Source: an uncultured Lachnospiraceae bacterium (GTDB lineage: Bacteria > Bacillota > Clostridia > Lachnospirales > Lachnospiraceae). From it: a DNA stretch of 64,000 nucleotides. The translations under genes were made by a program, and so were the position numbers. The notes below the pieces were generated by a model. The model was not told the DNA's origin. It made no database searches and was given only the letters and a program-made list of their open reading frames with translations. The stretch is taken from the NCBI GenBank assembly GCA_902787715.1, contig CADAHQ010000001.1:310001-374000 (forward strand), read 5' to 3'. Below, piece after piece: positions 26,559 to 35,537 of this stretch (position 1 is its first letter; every line of letters begins with the position of its first letter).

Positions 26559-28235
26559 TTATCCCTGGTTCATCCGTTCCTCGACAAATGCAACCGCCTC
26601 CCGGTCCGCAGCCTCCACAATCTCCTGCGGATACCCGAACAGGCGCAGCAAAAGGATGGCATTGCGGGATGTCGCCTTGCCCTCCTTGAGAATGTAATCA
26701 AAGGTCACCGCTTCCTCGGTCACGGTCTCGCTGAAGTGCCGCATGTCATAGCAGTCCTTCAAAGTCTCCGTAAGCTCCAGGTCGTGGGTCGCCGCAAAGC
26801 AGACGGTTCCCAGCTTCGCCAGGTACTTAAGAATCTGCCCGCTGGCCGCGATGCGCTCCGCGGTGTTGGTTCCCCGAAGCACTTCATCCACGAAGCAAAG
26901 TACGGGCTCCCCTTCCTCTGCCGCGTCGAGAATGCGCTTTAAGGAGCGAATCTCAACAATGTAATAGCTCTCCTTCGACGCCAGGTCATCCCGAAGCGCC
27001 ATGGAGGAGAAGATGCGGTAGTACTGCCCCTCGTAGGACTCGCCGATCACGGTGTGAATCGTCTGCGCCAGGAGGGCGTTGATGGCTACCGTCTTTAGGA
27101 AGGTGGATTTGCCGGAGGCGTTGCTGCCGGTTAAGAGCACACAACCGTTTACCGTCAGGGAGTTCGGCACCGGCTTCTCGATCATCGGGTGGCAAAGATT
27201 CGTAAAGGACAGTGCCACGGGGTCCGTGGAGAGCTTCGGTAGGCTCCAGTCCTTCCGGGATGCGCGGAAGGAAGCCACCGCAAGGGCCATGTCGATGCGT
27301 CCCGTGTCCTCAAACAACCGCTCCAGGTCCGACTTCTTCTCCCGAAGAATCGCATACATCCGGTTAAACTTCATCAAATCGACATGCGTAAGCATGCGGA
27401 CGTAATCCATAAGCATCTGCATGGGATCCCCGGTGGGGTCGGTGTCCGCGATAATCGAGGTTCCGCGGCGGAACGCCGAGAACTCCGAAGCCACCTCCCG
27501 CATCACGTCAAGCTCGTCCGCAAGGGGCGTGTCCTTCGCCGAAGGAAGCTTCGCAAGGCGCTCGATGGCGCCGATCCAGTTGCTCACGAAGATCATCGCC
27601 TTTAAGTAAGGCTCGATCTCACTCTTTCTTCGATAATACGAAACGATGGAGTAACCCACGGAAAGAATCGCCACCGCAATGCAGGGAGCCCCGTAGCCGA
27701 GAACGCCCAAAACGGCAGCCGCAGCGTATCCGAGAACCGGTATCAAATGCCGAAGATATCCGTCGGACTTCACGCCTTCAAAACTCGTCAGATACTTGTA
27801 AAGCGACACATTTCGCATCTTTCCGAGCCGGGAAAGAGCCACCTGGGTGTCCATACGGACGGATGCATTTTCCGAAAACAGCGAAATCAGACGCTCCCTC
27901 CGATCCAGTTCCATCTCGCAAAACTCCGGACGGAACAAAGCCGCGTAGAGGTACTCCTCGCCGACAGCACTCTGGGTGCGGTTCAGCTCGGCGTACACGC
28001 GGTCCATCTCCAGATCGTTCCAGGTGATGTCGTCGATGTCATAGGTCCTCGTAAAGAGCGAATCGCGGTACTCATGCAGCGCCGCATACCGCTTCTGGGA
28101 CATGGAATGCTTCGAAGGCCCGGCAAATTCTTCCGCAAGCCGTCTTCGCAGCTCCCGGTTTCTGCGGTAGCGGTCGTAGATGCCGAACGCCGTGAGCGCG
28201 ACAATCACCGCAATAATGATAAGCGCTGTTTTCAT
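26559..28235 (-). CDS. membrane-anchored MutS-like ATPase
   Basis: A 558-residue MutS-family protein lacking the mismatch-recognition domain. It starts with a membrane helix (residues 4-20, [16 protein letters not shown]), has further hydrophobic segments near 170-205 ([22 protein letters not shown]), then a helical core and a MutS-type ATPase (Walker [13 protein letters not shown] near 375, Walker [20 protein letters not shown]). No Smr domain follows, so it is not MutS2/RqcU. Similar membrane MutS-related proteins are known in Firmicutes but their role is not established. It starts 13 bases after uxuB would end upstream and has GGGGAGAACC before the ATG. Confidence 0.85.
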   Translation of the reverse strand: MKTALIIIAVIVALTAFGIYDRYRRNRELRRRLAEEFAGPSKHSMSQKRYAALHEYRDSLFTRTYDIDDITWNDLEMDRVYAELNRTQSAVGEEYLYAALFRPEFCEMELDRRERLISLFSENASVRMDTQVALSRLGKMRNVSLYKYLTSFEGVKSDGYLRHLIPVLGYAAAAVLGVLGYGAPCIAVAILSVGYSIVSYYRRKSEIEPYLKAMIFVSNWIGAIERLAKLPSAKDTPLADELDVMREVASEFSAFRRGTSIIADTDPTGDPMQMLMDYVRMLTHVDLMKFNRMYAILREKKSDLERLFEDTGRIDMALAVASFRASRKDWSLPKLSTDPVALSFTNLCHPMIEKPVPNSLTVNGCVLLTGSNASGKSTFLKTVAINALLAQTIHTVIGESYEGQYYRIFSSMALRDDLASKESYYIVEIRSLKRILDAAEEGEPVLCFVDEVLRGTNTAERIAASGQILKYLAKLGTVCFAATHDLELTETLKDCYDMRHFSETVTEEAVTFDYILKEGKATSRNAILLLRLFGYPQEIVEAADREAVAFVEERMNQG

Positions 28236-28248
28236 GGTTCTCCCCGTA

Positions 28249-29853
28249 TCACACGTATTTCTGTAATGTCTTTCTCACGGCACCGGTGCCGGCGAAAAGC
28301 TCCTTCGCCATGGCCTCGATGCGCTCTCCCAATCCGATTTCATAAAGGTCCACGCCGAAGACATCGCTCCGCTTGTACAGTTTCTTAAGGCAGGACCAGT
28401 CGTTGTCACCGCCCAAGCTAAGCCCGCCGACGATTGCCGAGAGCTCCGCAAGAAGCGGGTCGGGACTCTGCTCAAACGCCACCCCGTTGTCGTCGAGACC
28501 GCGCAGATACCGCGCGTATCCCGCGAGCACCAGAGGGATGAGCACCAGCGAACTGTTGTCGAGGCCGCGGGCTGCATAAGCCTTCAACGTCTCGCCGAAG
28601 CGGATGGGAAGCTTCTGGGACGTATCGGTTGCGATTCGCTGCGGCGCATCCGGCATGAAGGGGTTCGGAAGGCGCTTGGTAAGCACCGCACCGATGAAGT
28701 CCGCAGGCTTCAGGATGCCCGGATCCACAACCACCGGCATCGCCTCCTCATAGCCCATGCGGGTCACAAGGCGCGACAGCTCCGCGTCCTTCATCTCCTC
28801 GGAAATCAGAGTGTATCCGAGAAGACAGCCGTAGATGGCAAGCGCCGTGTGCAAAGGATTTAAGCACGTGCACACCTTCATCTTCTCGACCTTGTCAACG
28901 GTCTCCCGGTCGGTGTACAGAACGCCGCCCTTCTCAAAAGCGGGACGCCCGTTCGGGAACGAATCCTCCACCACGAGATACTCCGTCTCCTCGGCGTTTA
29001 CAAAGGGTGCCGTGTAGGTCCGGAATCCCGTAACGATAATGTTGTTGTCGGTAAAGTCGTCCGCCGCGAGCATCTCCTGCACCTTGGCGTCCGGTCTCGG
29101 GGTAATCTTGTCAATCATGCTCCAGGGGAAGGTCACCTTGCCGCTTCGCTCAAGCCAGGTCACAAACTCCCCGGGCACAAGACGCTGCTTGCACCACTCT
29201 CTTGCGTAGGTAAGCACGGCCTTTGCGAGCTTATCGCCGTTGTGGGAGCAGTTATCCATGCTGGACATGGTAACCGGATATGCACCGGCCTTGAAGCGCT
29301 CGAACAAAAGCGCCGTCACCTTGCCCATGGCCGTCTGGGGACGCAGTCCGCGGGACGTAAAATCCTCCTCCGCAAAGCGGTTGTAGGATCCGTCCGGATT
29401 CCAAAGGGAGTATCCCTTCTCGGTGATGGTGAAGGTCACCATCTGAAGGGACGGATTGCGGAAGATTTCCGCAAGGCGGTCGAAATCTTCGCTTGCGGGA
29501 TCGGCCTTGAGGCTCTCCGCAACGCTTCCGACCACGCGCTTCTCGATACTTCCGTCAGCCTTCAGAACAACCAGAAGGCTCAGGTCGTCGTAGGGCCGGT
29601 AAGCCATGTCGATAATGTCATAGTCAAAGCCCTCCGCAACAATCACGCCGGTGTCGGCCTCGCCGCGGTTGAGCATTCCCTCCAAAACCGCTGCGGGAAA
29701 TGCGCGGAAGATGTTTCCCGCACCGAAGTGAATCCAGGTGGGATTGGCCTTCGTGCGGGCAATCATTGCCTCTCTGTCATACTGCGGAAGCGCATATCCT
29801 TTCGCTTCCCATTCCGCCCGGTTTTCGGGCTTTACGATATCAATCAATTTCAT
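28249..29853 (-). CDS. uxuB: fructuronate reductase (mannitol dehydrogenase family)
   Basis: NAD-dependent reduction of D-fructuronate to D-mannonate or the reverse, in hexuronate breakdown. At 534 residues it belongs to the long-chain mannitol dehydrogenase family; the N-terminal nucleotide-binding part includes WIHFGAGNIFRAF, and the catalytic region includes the Lys/Asn/His cluster around MKVCTCLNPLHTALA. The substrate is assigned from context: the preceding gene in the same direction is mannonate dehydratase, 42 bases away, and the one before that is an alpha-glucuronidase. Mannitol or tagaturonate as substrate is less likely. The ribosome site is GGAGCAAAT. Confidence 0.88.
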   Translation of the reverse strand: MKLIDIVKPENRAEWEAKGYALPQYDREAMIARTKANPTWIHFGAGNIFRAFPAAVLEGMLNRGEADTGVIVAEGFDYDIIDMAYRPYDDLSLLVVLKADGSIEKRVVGSVAESLKADPASEDFDRLAEIFRNPSLQMVTFTITEKGYSLWNPDGSYNRFAEEDFTSRGLRPQTAMGKVTALLFERFKAGAYPVTMSSMDNCSHNGDKLAKAVLTYAREWCKQRLVPGEFVTWLERSGKVTFPWSMIDKITPRPDAKVQEMLAADDFTDNNIIVTGFRTYTAPFVNAEETEYLVVEDSFPNGRPAFEKGGVLYTDRETVDKVEKMKVCTCLNPLHTALAIYGCLLGYTLISEEMKDAELSRLVTRMGYEEAMPVVVDPGILKPADFIGAVLTKRLPNPFMPDAPQRIATDTSQKLPIRFGETLKAYAARGLDNSSLVLIPLVLAGYARYLRGLDDNGVAFEQSPDPLLAELSAIVGGLSLGGDNDWSCLKKLYKRSDVFGVDLYEIGLGERIEAMAKELFAGTGAVRKTLQKYV

Positions 29854-29895
29854 TGCTGATTTGCTCCTGTATCCATACCAAAAATCTTTGCCGGC

Positions 29896-30978
29896 TTATT
29901 TGCGGGCCGCTCCGCTCTTGTCGATGGCCTCCCAGAGACCGTTCAAATATGCCACACCCAAAGCGCGGTCATACAGGCCGTAGCCCGGTCTTGCAACCTC
30001 ACCCCAGATCATGCGGCCGTGGTCGGGACGGATGACACCGTCGAAGCCCACCTCCTGCAGAGCCTTCACAATCTCATACATATCGAACTGTCCGTCCGAG
30101 GAGAGATGGCTGCTTTCGTGGAACACGCCGGGCGCCTCGAATTTGATGTTTCGAAGGTGAGCAAAATGAATCCGCGGCGCGATCTTCTCGTTGCGGATCA
30201 CGTGGGGAAGATCGTTCTCTAAGTTGGAGCCGAGGGACCCCGTGCACAGCGTAAAGCCGTTGTAGATGGAAGGATTTAACGAAGCAATGGTCTCGAGAGC
30301 CTTCTCGCTTGTAACGATTCTCGGAAGGCCGAAAACGCTCCAGGCGGGATCGTCGGGATGCACTGCCATCTTGATTTTGTATTTTTCGCAGGTGGGCATG
30401 ATGCCGTCCAGGAAATACTTGAAATTGTTCATGAGATCCTCTGCCGAAACGCCCTTGTAGCGCTCGAAGAGCTCCTTGATCTCGTCCTTGCGGTTCGGCT
30501 CCCAGCCGGGAAGAATGTAGCCGCCGCTGGCCTTTTCCATGCGTTCGAACATGGTGTTGGGGTCGATGCCGTCAATCAGATTCGAGTCGTAGGCAAGTGC
30601 CGTCGAGCCGTCCGGCAACGGCTGTGCGAGATCGGTTCTCGTCCAGTCGAAAATCGGCATGAAATTGTAGCATACCAGATGGATGTCGTTCTTTCCCACT
30701 GCCTCGAGAGACTTGCAATAGTTCTCGATATACATGTCTCTCGTGGGTGCTCCGAGCTTGATATCCTCGTGCACGTTGATGCTCTCGATACCCGTGAGGG
30801 AAAGGCCTGCCGCCTCCACCTCGTCCTTCAGTTCCTTCACCTGCTCATAAGTCCAGGCCTCGCCTGCCGGCACCTTGTGCAGCGACGAAATTACGCCCTT
30901 GACCCCGGGGATCTGCCGGATCTGCTCAAGGGTTACGCTGTCCATGTCCTTGCCGTACCAGCGCAGTGTCATTTCCAT
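29896..30978 (-). CDS. uxuA: mannonate dehydratase
   Basis: Converts D-mannonate to 2-keto-3-deoxygluconate with a divalent metal. The chosen start at 30978 gives MEMTLRWYGKDMDSV, typical of the family, with AAGGAG 12 bases upstream; a longer frame to 31098 adds 40 basic residues inside aguA and is not convincing. Length is 360 residues, as expected. Metal and catalytic residues are in CYNFMPIFDWTRTDL, MAVHPDDPAW, CTGSLG, IHFAHLRN, FHESSH and GVIRPDHGR. It lies between aguA and uxuB, giving a direct glucuronate branch. The next enzymes, KDG kinase and aldolase, are not in the window. Confidence 0.96.
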   Translation of the reverse strand: MEMTLRWYGKDMDSVTLEQIRQIPGVKGVISSLHKVPAGEAWTYEQVKELKDEVEAAGLSLTGIESINVHEDIKLGAPTRDMYIENYCKSLEAVGKNDIHLVCYNFMPIFDWTRTDLAQPLPDGSTALAYDSNLIDGIDPNTMFERMEKASGGYILPGWEPNRKDEIKELFERYKGVSAEDLMNNFKYFLDGIMPTCEKYKIKMAVHPDDPAWSVFGLPRIVTSEKALETIASLNPSIYNGFTLCTGSLGSNLENDLPHVIRNEKIAPRIHFAHLRNIKFEAPGVFHESSHLSSDGQFDMYEIVKALQEVGFDGVIRPDHGRMIWGEVARPGYGLYDRALGVAYLNGLWEAIDKSGAARK

Positions 30979-31036
30979 AGTGTTTCTTTGCTCCTTACTG
31001 TTTTTCGTGTATTTGCGTGTATAATAAGTATCCGCT

Positions 31037-32980
31037 TTATGCCTCCGGATACGTGAGGTCCTCTTCGCTGACCGCATAAATCTTCCGGTGCTTCGCATCG
31101 CCGATTCCGCTCATGCGGCAATAGTAGGTGTTGATGCGGTCGCGCCACTCCTTTGCGCTGGCAAGCTGCATCGCAAAGCGCTCCATGATTCTCGTGTACT
31201 CCTTCTCGGGAATCAGTCCCTGGACGGTCACCACGGACTCGATGAGATCCATCAGTTCCTCCACACCCTCAAAATGCGTGTCGTAAATATGCTGAATCAC
31301 GGTCTTTCCGTTGGGTAACACGTAGGTGTACGGAAGCCTGTGGAAGAACAGCATGTGCGCCATGGGGGTAGTCTCGGGGTTGTCGAACTTCGCCGCAAGA
31401 GCTTCGGGATACTGGTGGGAATACCCGGTTCCCGTTCCGGTGCGGTCTACGCCGATGGCCTTGCAGGAGGAGCGGTGATACGTTCCCCAGCGGTCATACT
31501 CGTAGCCGTCCACGTTCGGCCCGTAGTGATTGTTCGGATTGCACATCCAGCCGATTCCTAAAGGAGCGGTGTATTTTTCGTAGATTCCGTAGGATGCCAG
31601 CAGCACCTTCACGAGAATCTTCCGCACTGCGGAGTCGGTGCCGAAGGTAAGTCCTGCCCACTCGGAGGCAATCTCCTCCGCCGAGAGCTGCGGCTTCCAG
31701 CACAGTCTTCCGAAGCCGTACCAGTTGGCTGCCGCAAGGTCCGCGCCGGTCCAGTTGTCGTCATCTCCCGTGTTGATCACGGCCGCGATACCGCAGTTGC
31801 CGCCCGGTCTGTGAGCGCCGCAGACGATGTCGGACACGCGGTCCGCCTTCTCGTAAGCACAGGTGTGGAACCGGAGCACATCCTTCCACATCGGAATCAG
31901 GTAGCAGACATGCTTCTGCTGTCCGGTGTACTCCTGGGCCGCCTGCACCTCAAGCATGAGGTTTGTATTCTTCATCCCGCAGAAAAGCGGCGACACCGGC
32001 TCTCCCACCTGGAAATCCACGGGGCCGTTCTTCACCTGCAAAATGACATTTTCATCAAATGCACCATCAAGCGGCCGGAAGGTATCGTACGCTGCGCAGG
32101 CGCGGTCGGTGGTGACATCCCGCCAATCCTGGGAGCAGTTGTAAACAAAGCATCTCCAGATGAGTTTTCCGCCGAAGGGTGCCAGAGCCTTTGCAAGCAT
32201 ATTGGCGCCGTCCGCCTGGGTTCTGCCGTAGGTATACGGACCCGGCCGACCCTCGGAGTCCGCCTTCACAAGGAACCCTCCGAAGTCCGGAATCACCTCG
32301 TAGATATGCGCAACCGTCTTCTTCCAAAACTCCGCCACCTCGGGCTCCAACGGATCTGCGCTCGCGAGTCCCCCGACCTCGATGGAGGCCGCAAAATTCA
32401 CGCACAGATACAGTTTGATTCCGTAAGCGCCGAAGCACTCCGCCAGCTTTCGAAGCACCGGCAGATAGCGGTCGGTGATGAGCCAGGTGGCGTCTTTAAA
32501 CACATTCACGTTGTTGATTACACTGGCGTTGATGCCCACGCTCGCGCACAGGCGCGCGTACGCGAAAGTCCGGTCATTGACCGAAAGAACACCGTCCCGG
32601 AAGAAAAAGGACAGACCGGAATAGCCCCTCTCGATGGAACCGTCGGCGTTGTCCCAATGGTTCAGCATACGAAGCGGCGATGCCGGTCGTTCGGATACGG
32701 ACACCACCGTGTCCGTCAATAACAATTGTCGCTCGGCGTCGAAGATGCCGTACAAAACGCCGGCATAAGACCCGCCGAGAATGTCCGCCTTTCCCTCGCC
32801 CACAAGCACTTCATACCCTTCTTCGGGAAGGGCTTCCGTCACAAGGTAAGACCATACAAAGGCCTCGGAAAGCGAGCGAAGCACCGAAAGCTCCAGCTCG
32901 ACAGCCTCCGCGATGGAGGCAGGATGCTCCGCCCCTGCCGGAAGCGGCGCCTGTTTCAACCAAATCGGTTCGTAACCCAT
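31037..32980 (-). CDS. aguA: alpha-glucuronidase, GH67
   Basis: Releases glucuronic or 4-O-methylglucuronic acid from the end of aldouronic acids derived from xylan. The 647-residue chain has no signal peptide, so it acts on imported oligosaccharides. GH67 signatures are GRTQADGANMLAKAL, FGRLCWKPQLSAEEIA, GIGWMCNPNNHYGPNVDG and FFHRLPYTYVLPNGKTVIQ. The ATG follows CGGAGAAGC, 20 bases behind the stop of the SH3-domain gene. It heads the aguA-uxuA-uxuB group. A xylo-oligosaccharide transporter and xylosidase are not present nearby. The methyl group would be handled elsewhere. Confidence 0.95.
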   Translation of the reverse strand: MGYEPIWLKQAPLPAGAEHPASIAEAVELELSVLRSLSEAFVWSYLVTEALPEEGYEVLVGEGKADILGGSYAGVLYGIFDAERQLLLTDTVVSVSERPASPLRMLNHWDNADGSIERGYSGLSFFFRDGVLSVNDRTFAYARLCASVGINASVINNVNVFKDATWLITDRYLPVLRKLAECFGAYGIKLYLCVNFAASIEVGGLASADPLEPEVAEFWKKTVAHIYEVIPDFGGFLVKADSEGRPGPYTYGRTQADGANMLAKALAPFGGKLIWRCFVYNCSQDWRDVTTDRACAAYDTFRPLDGAFDENVILQVKNGPVDFQVGEPVSPLFCGMKNTNLMLEVQAAQEYTGQQKHVCYLIPMWKDVLRFHTCAYEKADRVSDIVCGAHRPGGNCGIAAVINTGDDDNWTGADLAAANWYGFGRLCWKPQLSAEEIASEWAGLTFGTDSAVRKILVKVLLASYGIYEKYTAPLGIGWMCNPNNHYGPNVDGYEYDRWGTYHRSSCKAIGVDRTGTGTGYSHQYPEALAAKFDNPETTPMAHMLFFHRLPYTYVLPNGKTVIQHIYDTHFEGVEELMDLIESVVTVQGLIPEKEYTRIMERFAMQLASAKEWRDRINTYYCRMSGIGDAKHRKIYAVSEEDLTYPEA

Positions 32981-33000
32981 ACTGCTTCTCCGTTCTCAAA

Positions 33001-33795
33001 TCACTGGACCGGTTTCCCCGCCGTCCAGGTATACTCCACATTCACCAGGTCAAGGACAATATACGAGATATTCCCTCCGTTCTGCACCTTACAGAACAGC
33101 GGATAATCCGGATCGTCCGAGAGCACCGCCGGTTCAATGACGGAATAGCTCTTGCCCTTTTGCACTTTCGCCACGACGTTGGACTCCTTCGTAGTCGCCG
33201 AGGAGCGGACGTTGGCGGTGGCGTTGGTGGTGGCGCGGCATACTGCCGTCTCCTTGGCGTAGCGGACCGCTTCCTCCCCGGTCATGAGGTACGACATCTT
33301 ACAATACCCCTTGACGCTGCCGCTGCGGATCTTCGCCCACTCGCCTTCCACCGATTCCACAATACAATAATTGTTCGGATACAGGATGCCGATCTTCTTT
33401 GCGTTGGCATCCGGCTTCTCCCGGACGTTGAGGAATTCTTCGACCTTTGCGAAGGCAATTCCGTCCGGAATTGTCATGGTTGTAGCCTTGCGGTACTTCT
33501 CCCGATCCTTCTCCGAGAGCGCATTTAAGCGTCTCTCCAGCTCAGACTCCGCAGAAGGCGTGGGAGTCGGCGCCTGTGTGGGCGTCACCTCCCCGGGCTT
33601 CACGTATCCGGTCGGAAAGTAAACTCTGCCGTCGGCCGTGCGAATGACACCGTCCTCCGTGATTTCCACCACCTGATGCTCTCCCTCCGTGAGCCTGTCG
33701 TTGCGCTCCTCTTTCTTCTGGGATTTCAGGCAGAGTAGGAAAATCAAAAGCACGATCACCGCAATCTCGATTTCCAGGGTGTACCGTTTCAACAT
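33001..33795 (-). CDS. membrane-anchored protein with two bacterial SH3 domains
   Basis: A 264-residue protein with an N-terminal membrane helix (about 8-23, EIEIAVIVLLIFLLCL), a Thr/Pro-rich linker (about 70-82) and two SH3b-like repeats (about 115-172 with FLNVREKPDANAKKIG, and about 185-250 with TANVRSSATTKESNVVAKV). SH3b domains often bind cell-wall peptides, so an envelope role outside the membrane is likely. It begins six bases behind gpsA with a weak ribosome site and ends 20 bases before aguA. No enzyme domain is visible. Confidence 0.8.
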   Translation of the reverse strand: MLKRYTLEIEIAVIVLLIFLLCLKSQKKEERNDRLTEGEHQVVEITEDGVIRTADGRVYFPTGYVKPGEVTPTQAPTPTPSAESELERRLNALSEKDREKYRKATTMTIPDGIAFAKVEEFLNVREKPDANAKKIGILYPNNYCIVESVEGEWAKIRSGSVKGYCKMSYLMTGEEAVRYAKETAVCRATTNATANVRSSATTKESNVVAKVQKGKSYSVIEPAVLSDDPDYPLFCKVQNGGNISYIVLDLVNVEYTWTAGKPVQ

Positions 33796-33801
33796 GACGA
33801 T

Positions 33802-34812
33802 TTATTCTTTCTTTGTGCCGTGGTACTCCTCCGTCGGGGTTCTGCGCAGCAGATCCAGCACGGAATCACGTACCGCCTCTCCGTGGAACAAAACATCGTT
33901 GATCTCCTCCACAATCGGGAGGGTAACCTTATACTTCTTTCCGAGGGCCAGCGCTGCCTTGGCGCAGTTGACGCCCTCCACCACCTGGCCGACCTCCGCA
34001 AGCGCTTCCTCGGTGGTCTTGCCCTGACCGATCAGGAAGCCTGCGTTGTGGTTACGGCTGTGGTTACTGGTGCATGTAACAATCAGGTCGCCGATACCGG
34101 AAAGCCCGTAGAACGTAGGCTCCTTCGCGCCCATCTTGACGCCGAGACGGCTGATCTCGGAGATACCGCGGGTCATGAGTGCAGCCTTCGTATTGTCGCC
34201 GTAAGCGAGACCGTCCACCATACCGGCGGCAAGGGCGATAACGTTCTTAAGAGAACCGCCGAGCTCCACGCCCAGCACGTCATCGCTTGTGTAAACGCGG
34301 AACATATCCGCGAAAAATGCTTCCTGAACAATCTTGGCAACCTCCGGATCCTCCGCGGCGACAACCACCGCCGTGGGAATCCCGCGGCTTACCTCCTCCG
34401 CATGGCTCGGGCCCGAAAGCACCGCAAGACGCACGCCGGGAATCTCCTCCCCGATAATCTGCGTCATGGTGAGGAGGGATTTCTCCTCAACGCCCTTGCT
34501 CACATTTACGACAATCTGCCCCTCGCGGCAGTATTTGCTCATCTTCGCAGCGGTGGAGCGCACATACGGGGAAGCCACCGCGCACACGAGGATCTCCTCG
34601 TCGTCGCAGGCATCCTCCAGGTCCGTCGTCAGACGAACCGACGCCGGAAGCACCGCTCCCGGAAGGTTGTTGATGTGATTGCGATCCGCGGAAAGTGCGG
34701 CAATCTCACGCTCCACAGCCGACCACAGCGTTACCTGCTCTCCCTTGTTCGCAAGCTCGATGGCAAGCGCGGTTCCCCACGTACCCGCTCCGAGCACACT
34801 GATTCTACCCAT
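33802..34812 (-). CDS. gpsA: glycerol-3-phosphate dehydrogenase [NAD(P)+]
   Basis: Makes sn-glycerol 3-phosphate from dihydroxyacetone phosphate for phospholipids. The 336-residue chain begins with the dinucleotide-binding motif GAGTWGTALA; other signatures are VSKGVE, LSGPSHAEEV, GVELGGSLKNVIALAAG (catalytic Lys) and GLSGIGDLIVTC. The ATG at 34812 follows GGAGGACTG, six bases after the plsY stop. With plsY upstream the pair supplies and then acylates glycerol 3-phosphate. Confidence 0.97.
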   Translation of the reverse strand: MGRISVLGAGTWGTALAIELANKGEQVTLWSAVEREIAALSADRNHINNLPGAVLPASVRLTTDLEDACDDEEILVCAVASPYVRSTAAKMSKYCREGQIVVNVSKGVEEKSLLTMTQIIGEEIPGVRLAVLSGPSHAEEVSRGIPTAVVVAAEDPEVAKIVQEAFFADMFRVYTSDDVLGVELGGSLKNVIALAAGMVDGLAYGDNTKAALMTRGISEISRLGVKMGAKEPTFYGLSGIGDLIVTCTSNHSRNHNAGFLIGQGKTTEEALAEVGQVVEGVNCAKAALALGKKYKVTLPIVEEINDVLFHGEAVRDSVLDLLRRTPTEEYHGTKKE

Positions 34813-34817
34813 GTTTT

Positions 34818-35492
34818 TCAGTCCTCCGTTTTTTGCTCTGCGGAGGTCTCCTCCGCAGTCTCTGCCGGCGCCACGTTCACGTGGTGACCGATCTTATTCT
34901 CCGTGCCGTTTAAAAGGCGACGGATATTGGCCCGGTGCATAAAGACGCCCGAGACCGTATACAGGCACGCCACGGCAATCATCCAGCCGTAGTATTCATG
35001 CCCGGAATACACAATGGCGATGTACGTCGGGAAAAGGACCACCACGAAAAGCGATCCGACCGACACGTATTTGGTCGCATACACAATCATCGCAAACACA
35101 AGTGCAAAGAACAACAGACGCCAGTCGACGCACACCATGGCGCCGGCGGTCACCGCGATTCCCTTGCCGCCGTGGAACTGCATCCAGAAGGGATAGCAAT
35201 GTCCGATGACAGCGCCGAAACCGAGAATTTCACACAAAAGGATTACGTACGGCTCGCCCGGAAAGATGACAAAACGAAGAATCATTCCGGGAATCAAAAC
35301 CTTCAAAAGGTCCCCGATAAACACAAGACTTCCGCTCTTTCTTCCGAGAGTCCGCATGGCGTTCGTCGTTCCCGCGTTGCCGCTTCCGTAGCGGCGGATG
35401 TCAATGCCGTGCGCCTTCCCGATAAAAAATGCCGTCTGCAGATTTCCGCAGAGATACCCGACCAGCAGGCAGACCAAACTCTTGATCAGCAT
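34818..35492 (-). CDS. plsY: glycerol-3-phosphate acyltransferase PlsY
   Basis: Integral membrane enzyme that transfers the acyl group of acyl-phosphate to glycerol 3-phosphate, the first step of phosphatidic acid synthesis. Signatures are YLCGNLQTAFFIGK, DIRRYGSGNAGTTNAMRTLG, and the cytoplasmic loop HCYPFWMQFHGGKGIAVTAG. Five membrane segments are visible in about 195 residues, followed by a hydrophilic tail of some 30 residues (ending EETSAEQKTED) that is longer than usual. The start has AAGGAGGATCG upstream. It lies in the der-plsY-gpsA order common in Firmicutes. Confidence 0.96.
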   Translation of the reverse strand: MLIKSLVCLLVGYLCGNLQTAFFIGKAHGIDIRRYGSGNAGTTNAMRTLGRKSGSLVFIGDLLKVLIPGMILRFVIFPGEPYVILLCEILGFGAVIGHCYPFWMQFHGGKGIAVTAGAMVCVDWRLLFFALVFAMIVYATKYVSVGSLFVVVLFPTYIAIVYSGHEYYGWMIAVACLYTVSGVFMHRANIRRLLNGTENKIGHHVNVAPAETAEETSAEQKTED

Positions 35493-35537
35493 GACCGATC
35501 CTCCTTCGAATATTCCGTAAGTTCCGTGGCGGAACCG

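Noticed and set aside
30979-31098. Extended N-terminus for mannonate dehydratase
   Set aside because: Forty basic residues overlapping aguA, not present in the family; the ATG at 30978 has AAGGAG and the canonical start.
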